Shown: piece after piece, positions 26,727 to 32,900 of the stretch
Layout: the number at the start of each line of letters is the position of its first letter
How positions within the stretch are numbered: position 1 is the stretch's first letter
NCBI GenBank assembly: GCA_030625165.1
Contig: DAOURL010000008.1
Coordinates: forward strand, 1 to 32,900
Length of the DNA stretch: 32,900 bases
From: Methanosarcinales archaeon
Lineage (GTDB): Archaea > Halobacteriota > Methanosarcinia > Methanosarcinales > Methanogasteraceae
Direction: 5' to 3'
Position numbers and translations under genes: made by a program
The notes under the pieces: model-generated
The model's input: the letters and a program-made list of their open reading frames with translations, nothing else
What the model was told of the DNA's origin: nothing
The model's database searches: none

Positions 26727-27992
26727 ATGGGAATGACCATCGCTGAAAAGATCCTTGCAGCACACGCCGGCAAAAAGAGCGTATCGCCAAAGGAGATCGT
26801 GGACGCAAAGATCGATTATGTCATGGTAAACGACGTGACAGGGCTTCCTGCGTTCGAGGTCTTCGAAGAGTTCGATACCACCCCGATCCTTGAGAAGTCG
26901 GTGCTGATCCAGGATCATTACGTGCCGAACAAGGATGTGGCATCGGCAGAGCAGGCGAAGTCGATGCGCGAGTTTGCTAAAAGATACGGGATCGAGAACC
27001 ATTTCGATGTCGGCAGGGGCGGCGTCTGCCACCAGATCATGATCGAAGAGGGATTTGCAGCACCGGGACGGCTGATCGTGGGAGCAGATTCGCATACGTG
27101 TAGTTACGGAGCACTCGGCGCACTCTCGACAGGTATCGGCTCATCAGAAGCCGCATCCGCAATGGCGACAGGAGAACTGTGGTTCAGGGTTCCTGAGACA
27201 CAGAAGTTCGTCGTTGACGGAGAACTCGGCAAATATGTGATGGGAAAGGATATCATTCTTCACATTATCGGAGATATCGGAGTTTCCGGTTCTCTTTACA
27301 AGTCGATGGAATTTTACGGATCTGCAATCGAGTCGCTCCATCTATCGGACAGGATCACGATCTCGAATATGGCGATCGAGGCAGGCGCAAAGTGCGGGAT
27401 CATCCCGCCGGATGACGCGGTCTTTGAGTATCTCAAGAACCGGGTCATCGGGGAGTATTCGCCTGTTTATGCAGACGCGGATGCGGGATACGAGGATACT
27501 TTCGAATATGATGCTTCCGAGATCGCGGTGCTGGTTGCGACGCCGCATCTTCCTGAGAACGTGACCCCGGCATCCGAAATCGATGTGCAGATCGATCAGG
27601 CGTATCTCGGATCGTGCACCAATGGCAGGATCGAGGACCTGCGTGCAGCAGCCGCGGTGCTCAAAGGGACGGGGAAGAGTGTGCACCCCGATGTCCGGAT
27701 GATCGTGGTTCCGGCAAGCAAGAGCGTTTTTGAGCAAGCTATGCGGGAAGGACTTATCGGGATATTCATGGATGCGGATGCTTATGTCGCAGGACCGACG
27801 TGCGGCGCATGTCTCGGCGGTTATATGGGCGTGCTTGCAGAGGGTGAGCGGTGCGTCAGCAGCACGAACCGCAACTTCATCGGCAGGATGGGGCATCCGG
27901 ATTCAGAGGTCTATCTTGCGAATCCGGCAGTGGTTGCAGCAAGCGCGATTACCGGGCGGATAACCGATCCTGAAGATCTTTTAGAGGGGTGA
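26727..27992 (+). CDS. leuC: 3-isopropylmalate/homoaconitate dehydratase large subunit
   Basis: VGADSHTCSYGALGALSTGIGSSE, YLGSCTNGRIEDLR, PTCGACLGGYMGVLAEGE. Confidence 0.95.
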   Translation: MGMTIAEKILAAHAGKKSVSPKEIVDAKIDYVMVNDVTGLPAFEVFEEFDTTPILEKSVLIQDHYVPNKDVASAEQAKSMREFAKRYGIENHFDVGRGGVCHQIMIEEGFAAPGRLIVGADSHTCSYGALGALSTGIGSSEAASAMATGELWFRVPETQKFVVDGELGKYVMGKDIILHIIGDIGVSGSLYKSMEFYGSAIESLHLSDRITISNMAIEAGAKCGIIPPDDAVFEYLKNRVIGEYSPVYADADAGYEDTFEYDASEIAVLVATPHLPENVTPASEIDVQIDQAYLGSCTNGRIEDLRAAAAVLKGTGKSVHPDVRMIVVPASKSVFEQAMREGLIGIFMDADAYVAGPTCGACLGGYMGVLAEGERCVSSTNRNFIGRMGHPDSEVYLANPAVVAASAITGRITDPEDLLEG

Positions 27993-27997
27993 CTGCG

Positions 27998-28492
27998 ATG
28001 GAAAAATATATTAAAGGCAGAGTATGGCGATTTTCAGAGAACGTGGACACCGATCAGATCATTCCGGCGATATATCTCGTGACTGGTGATCGGCAGGAAC
28101 TTGCAAAGCACGCATTCGAGAATGTGAGACCAGACTTTGCAAAGGAGGTCTCAGATGGTGACATCATCGTTGCCGGACCCAATTTCGGCAGCGGATCCTC
28201 ACGGGAACATGCGCCCCGCGCTCTTCTTGGAGCAGGGATCAAGTGCGTGATTGCGCCGAGTTTCGCACGGATATTTTACAGGAACAGCATCAACATCGGG
28301 CTGCCGCTTGTCGAGTGTGACGTCGATGCAGCGGATGGGGACGTTCTTGCTATCGATTTTGAGGACGGGAAGATCGTGAATACGAATACCAGCGCGGGAT
28401 ACACATTCCCTTCGCTTCCTGATTTTCTGGTAGATCTGCTCGATGTCGGGCTTATCGAGAATACGAAGAGGAAACTTACGAGAACGGGATGA
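27998..28492 (+). CDS. leuD: 3-isopropylmalate/homoaconitate dehydratase small subunit
   Basis: NVDTDQIIPA, GPNFGSGSSREHAPRALLGAGIKCVIAPSFARIFYRNSINIGLP. Confidence 0.95.
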   Translation: MEKYIKGRVWRFSENVDTDQIIPAIYLVTGDRQELAKHAFENVRPDFAKEVSDGDIIVAGPNFGSGSSREHAPRALLGAGIKCVIAPSFARIFYRNSINIGLPLVECDVDAADGDVLAIDFEDGKIVNTNTSAGYTFPSLPDFLVDLLDVGLIENTKRKLTRTG

Positions 28493-29511
28493 AAGACCCT
28501 GTCAACAACTTCGAAATCCCATCCGAATGGATAAAGCGCGCTACCATCCCTGAAGACGAATTGAGCGTAGGCATAGCAAGCGGGCGGCTCGTGCTGCTCG
28601 CTGACGGCTCGGTGTTGCGGCGCGGGTATACTACAGGAACGACTGCAGCAGCGGCGGCAAAGGCGGCTGTGCTCTCACTCAAACGCACAATCGAGCAAAT
28701 CAGCCACGTTACCGTCCCGACACCGGCTGGAATCGAGGTGACGCTGCCGGTCTCGGCATCAGGCGGCAGGGCATCTGCGATCAAGGACTGCGGGGATCAC
28801 GGGTTCGATGTCACAGGCGGGATCGAGATAGTGGCACAAGCGCATGAATCGGGCGGTGCGGATAATGCCGATGATGGTATATCGATTACGGCAGGCAGGG
28901 GCATCGGGGTTAAAAGGGGTGTGCCTGCGATCAATCCGGTGCCGATGAAACAGATACGCACCGCAATCGCAGAAGCTGTACGCGAGATTGGCATTTCCGG
29001 CGCAGACGTTCTGATCTCTGTTCCGAGAGGCGAGGAGATCGCTCTTGAGACACTGAACAGCAGGGTCGGGGTCATCGGAGGGATATCGATACTCGGAACA
29101 ACAGGTTTTGTCGAGCCGTGGAACGAGCACCTCCTCGAGACGAAGCAGGAACTGATACAGCAGGCAGAGCGGGTGGTGCTGACCACCGGACGCATCGGCA
29201 TGAGGTATTCGAATATGCTATTTCCGGATTACACGGTTGTCATGGTTGGAAACCGGATTTCGGAGGGGATCAATGCTGCAAAGGACAAAAGCGAAGTGAT
29301 CGTCTGCGGACTTCCCGGACTGGTCCTGAAATGGATCGATCCTGATGTATTGCGCGGATCAGGTAGTCTCACGACCCAGGAATTGATCGACCGGAACCCG
29401 GATGACGCACGGATCGACCGGACGCTTGCCGCTGCAAAAGAGGATGCTCCGGGTGTGCGTATCGTCCTCTTAAATCGTGACGGCTCGATACTGCGAGATT
29501 ATACACCCTAA
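28489..29511 (+). CDS. cbiD: Cobalt-precorrin-5B C1-methyltransferase CbiD
   Basis: RRGYTTGTTAAAAAKAAVL; GGISILGTTGFVEPWNEH. Confidence 0.93.
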   Translation: MKDPVNNFEIPSEWIKRATIPEDELSVGIASGRLVLLADGSVLRRGYTTGTTAAAAAKAAVLSLKRTIEQISHVTVPTPAGIEVTLPVSASGGRASAIKDCGDHGFDVTGGIEIVAQAHESGGADNADDGISITAGRGIGVKRGVPAINPVPMKQIRTAIAEAVREIGISGADVLISVPRGEEIALETLNSRVGVIGGISILGTTGFVEPWNEHLLETKQELIQQAERVVLTTGRIGMRYSNMLFPDYTVVMVGNRISEGINAAKDKSEVIVCGLPGLVLKWIDPDVLRGSGSLTTQELIDRNPDDARIDRTLAAAKEDAPGVRIVLLNRDGSILRDYTP

Positions 29512-29556
29512 AACCGGATATCAGCTTCCCTACTCCCATCCTCGATGTCGGTTGGT

Positions 29557-30264
29557 CTACGATCTGGATATTACCATCGACAGGGTGATCGCTAAGATAA
29601 CATTGGCTACACACAGCGCCATTATCAGCAGGTATAAGACAGGCACATTCAGCGAAAAGACGTCGCGCCATCTGATCCGCGTCAGATCGCCCCAACTTGC
29701 GGCGAATATGCTTTCAGACATATTTTCTTTGATATCCTCCAGTTCTATGACTGAATTCACCGATGTTTCGAGAATCTTTTCAGTCTGCGGGTCAAATATG
29801 CCGGATCTCGCAAGATAAATCGAAACAGACGCCATCCGCTGGATATCATTGTTCACACCCCTCAACATCTTCACGAATCTACCGAACATATCGTGCGACA
29901 TGGCTTCTTTCATGTCATCGAAGACGATCACGCATCTGCCAAATTCCCCGATTGCGTTGTAGATCGAACGGAGCATGCAATCATAGTCTGCCGAATCCGA
30001 GCAGTGTGCCACGTCGTCGTTGCTGCCGGTTCCACCGCTGATCATATCGATGAACAGCATGTTATCGGTCAATTTGTAAACCTTTGAGTCGTATCTGGAC
30101 TGGAGTGCTCTGACGGTATCCGGAGGGTTTTTGTAACAGACCCAGATCACGCCCTCGACCGGAGTGTTCAGGCACACCTGATAAACCGTTTCGTAGAGAT
30201 CCTTCTCCTTGTGTCCATACAGCAGCACACTCCCATAAGAAAATATGTCCTCGAATGATTCCAT
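29557..30264 (-). CDS. Degenerate KaiC/RAD55-like protein with C-terminal TM anchor
   Basis: Walker B-like GRCVIVFDDM; Walker A position reads SVLLYGHKEKDLYE without GKT/S; C-terminal VPVLYLLIMALCVANVILAITLSMVI. Confidence 0.55.
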   Translation of the reverse strand: MESFEDIFSYGSVLLYGHKEKDLYETVYQVCLNTPVEGVIWVCYKNPPDTVRALQSRYDSKVYKLTDNMLFIDMISGGTGSNDDVAHCSDSADYDCMLRSIYNAIGEFGRCVIVFDDMKEAMSHDMFGRFVKMLRGVNNDIQRMASVSIYLARSGIFDPQTEKILETSVNSVIELEDIKENMSESIFAASWGDLTRIRWRDVFSLNVPVLYLLIMALCVANVILAITLSMVISRS

Positions 30265-30418
30265 TGTTTACCCCCTGCTTAATCATCTGTCGTTCATGTA
30301 ATAAATATGTAACCCCCACCCTCCTGCACCCCCAGGTTGACAGCCCCAAACGGGCAGAAGTTTTATATGCGAATCTTTGTTAATTAGCTAAAAACGGGTA
30401 TTTACCACGGCTTGAAAC

Positions 30419-31528
30419 ATGACTCCCACACCCTTACTCATAATCGACAACAGCGTTCACAATCAGGACCTGTACTATGCGACCCGGTTCCTTGCGCCAG
30501 ATCAATTTTTATATTTGAGATCGGGAGACGAGGAGATCCTCATGGTGCCGGAGATGGAACTCGGTCGCGCCCGCAAGGAATCGCGGATCAGCGACATCCG
30601 TACGACAGCGGATTACCGCGTAATCGAGAAACTGAAACAGTACGGGCGAGACCACGCGCAATCTCTGGTCGTATCAGAACTGATGCACGACGAAGGCGTA
30701 ACCGAAGTTGCGGTCCCGCATAACTTCCCGGTATTCCTTGCAGACGAATTGAGAGACGGTGGATTCAAGATCGCTCCGGTCCGGAGTCCGATCAGAAAAT
30801 TACGATCCGTAAAGACCAGAGAAGAGATCGAATGGATCAAAAAGGCACAGATCTGCTGCGAAGCTGCCATGCAGAGTGCAATCGATCTGATACGAACGGC
30901 AGGGATCAGAAGAGGCGTCCTGACAGACTCCGGCTCTGACCAGTCATTGACATCCGAGCATGTCAGGACGGTGATCGAACGCACCCTGATCGACTGCGGC
31001 TGCGAATCGCAAGGGACGATCGTTGCGGGCGGTAAGGACGCAGCCGATCCGCACAACGCGGGCAGAGGCGTACTGCGGGTAGACGAGAGCATCGTGATCG
31101 ATATCTTCCCCCGCCTTAAAATGGAGCGGTACTGCGCGGATATGACCCGCACGGTTGCGCGAGGCAGCCCATCGCGGGCACTATCCGAGATGTATGATGC
31201 CGTGCTGGATGCGCAGACTGCCGCGCTTGGGGTGGTGCGGACAGGAGTGTCGGGAGAAGAGGTTCATGATGCAGCATGCGGCGTCTTTGAGGATGCCGGG
31301 TACAGGGAACTCTTCATCCACTCGACAGGGCACGGAGTCGGGTTGGATGTCCATGAGGAACCGCATATAGGCGTCGGCGGCGAGATGCTCAAAGCCGGGA
31401 ATGTGATCACCATCGAGCCCGGGCTGTACGATCCTGAGATCGGTGGCATCAGGATAGAGGATCTGGTTGTGGTAACGAAATCCGGGTGCGAGAATCTTAC
31501 CACGATTGGGAAGGGGTTTTTGGTCTGA
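30419..31528 (+). CDS. M24-family Xaa-Pro aminopeptidase/dipeptidase
   Basis: ESIVIDIFPRLKMERYCADMTRTVARG, HSTGHGVGLDVHEEPHIG, NVITIEPGLYDPEIGGIRIEDLVVVT. Confidence 0.94.
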   Translation: MTPTPLLIIDNSVHNQDLYYATRFLAPDQFLYLRSGDEEILMVPEMELGRARKESRISDIRTTADYRVIEKLKQYGRDHAQSLVVSELMHDEGVTEVAVPHNFPVFLADELRDGGFKIAPVRSPIRKLRSVKTREEIEWIKKAQICCEAAMQSAIDLIRTAGIRRGVLTDSGSDQSLTSEHVRTVIERTLIDCGCESQGTIVAGGKDAADPHNAGRGVLRVDESIVIDIFPRLKMERYCADMTRTVARGSPSRALSEMYDAVLDAQTAALGVVRTGVSGEEVHDAACGVFEDAGYRELFIHSTGHGVGLDVHEEPHIGVGGEMLKAGNVITIEPGLYDPEIGGIRIEDLVVVTKSGCENLTTIGKGFLV

Positions 31529-31690
31529 TTCACTCTGGGACGTACCTCTTGAGTTGCAGCCTGAAAAGACCTTCGCGATCTCCCTGTTCATGTCTTCGAT
31601 CACAAATCCCGCATTCCAGCACCCCCGCGCATTCTTTTGCCGGGGGTAATTGGCTGAAATGGGATGTTGTGATGCTCTGATACAGCCAAA

Positions 31691-32749
31691 CTACAATTCC
31701 ACCATATCAGCCGCCGCCTGCAGGATCATTAGAGCGTCGAGCGAAGTGACCGCCCCGTCGCCGCTGACATCGGCTGCATCGTCATGTGCACCGGTGGCTG
31801 CAAGGCGAAGTGCGATTGCGGCGTCCGCAGGGGTGATGGCGCCGTCGCCGTTGAGGTCGCCTTTCACAGATGCTTCAGATAGGTAGCAGAGCGGGTGATA
31901 ATCGAAATTGTTATCGTCAATATTGTACGACGTATTTCCAAGTCCATTCCCATTCGTATCATCACCAGTATAGTCGCTCCAGTAGTTTCCGCCGAGGTAG
32001 GGTCCGCCGATTATATTTGATCCGGGGGTTACAGTTACGGTGGTGTTCCACCGGTTGGATCCGTCGTCGTAGACGTTGTTTGCGTTGTTTGCGTTGTCGA
32101 AGTAGTTGTTGTAGATCAGGTTGTTGCTCGAATCGTCCAAGTAGATGCCTTCATAGTTGTACAATACAGTGTTGCCTGTGAGCGTGTTGTTGCTCGAAGA
32201 CTCCAGATAGATGCCGTCACCTTCGTTGTTCGATGCGGTGTTGTTCAGAAGTATGTTGTCGCTCGAAGACTTCAGGTAGATGCCGTACTTGTTGTTCGAT
32301 GCGGTGTTTTCAGAGATATTGCAGTGATCTGCTCCGTTGAGATAAATCCCGGCATTGCTAATTCCGGTTGCTCCGGTTGCCCCGGCCACATTGAACCCTG
32401 AGATGTTCACGTAATTAGCAGTCACCTCAAAGATGTGATCGTCCGAATCTGCGGTCACGGTCACCACATCCGCGCCCTCGCCTGCAAGCGTGAGATGCGC
32501 TGTCGCAATCTCCACATTCTCGGCGTAGTCGCCGGCATTCACACAGATTATATCACCGCTGCTCGCGTTATTCACTGCATCCTGTATCGGTGCTCCGCTC
32601 GCGTTAAACGCGCCGCTGTCGCGCCACCAGCCAGTCTCGTTGACGCAGATGTCACCGCAGTCGCAAGAGATCGCGGCTGCCGTCGTTATGGATGCCGTAA
32701 TAAGTGCTAAAATCAGTGCCGTTGTTTTAATGATCGTGTATGCTTTCAT
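31691..32749 (-). CDS. Secreted NosD/right-handed beta-helix protein with C-terminal dockerin-type domain
   Basis: Signal peptide MKAYTIIKTTALILALITASITTAAA; repeated NNTASNN-GIYL-SSNN motifs; GDLNGDGAITPADAAIALRLAA...ADVSGDGAVTSLDALMILQAA. Confidence 0.9.
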   Translation of the reverse strand: MKAYTIIKTTALILALITASITTAAAISCDCGDICVNETGWWRDSGAFNASGAPIQDAVNNASSGDIICVNAGDYAENVEIATAHLTLAGEGADVVTVTADSDDHIFEVTANYVNISGFNVAGATGATGISNAGIYLNGADHCNISENTASNNKYGIYLKSSSDNILLNNTASNNEGDGIYLESSSNNTLTGNTVLYNYEGIYLDDSSNNLIYNNYFDNANNANNVYDDGSNRWNTTVTVTPGSNIIGGPYLGGNYWSDYTGDDTNGNGLGNTSYNIDDNNFDYHPLCYLSEASVKGDLNGDGAITPADAAIALRLAATGAHDDAADVSGDGAVTSLDALMILQAAADMVEL

Positions 32750-32900
32750 ATCATGCTCGCCTCATCTTATTCTCATACCGCACCTTTCCGGTGCAGATGC
32801 CTCGCGTTATGCAGAAGAGTGGATATACCTAAACCGCACCCCATTATAAACTTGTCGGGAATTCTTGATACGGACCTTCGGACCGGAGTTTATAAGATAT

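Noticed and set aside
1-32900. CRISPR array
   Set aside because: No regularly spaced direct repeats with unique spacers seen; the repeats present are coding (17276-17590, beta-helix region) or isolated.

Overview
The window is from a euryarchaeon; gene content suggests a Methanomicrobia, Methanosarcinales/ANME or Archaeoglobi-type lineage. It carries housekeeping genes (radical SAM, aIF5A, agmatinase, AOR-family oxidoreductase, eL40, GGGP synthase, prefoldin beta, HemD, LeuC/LeuD-type dehydratase, CbiD, M24 peptidase, CcmB). In the middle is an archaellum locus: three archaellins, an ArlC/D/E-like protein, ArlG, ArlF, ArlH, ArlI and ArlJ. It is preceded by three large surface proteins and a reverse-strand putative HTH regulator. 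The most striking item is a ~774-nt ORF-less group II intron at ~23559-24332. The ORF track shows it as a spurious 298-aa protein, but it has a GUGCG 5' end, a domain V hairpin, a domain VI with bulged A, and EBS1/IBS1 complementarity. Other observations include a shared inverted repeat (ACCTCAT...ATGAGGT) at the predicted 5' ends of two surface/archaellum transcripts, near-identical 5' halves of two archaellin genes, a shared C-terminal tail on two surface proteins, and an MqsA-like toxin-antitoxin pair with spaced operator-like repeats. A zinc-ribbon/Roadblock/V4R-like cluster and a dockerin-bearing beta-helix surface protein are also present. All family names come from reading the translations by eye; no search was run.
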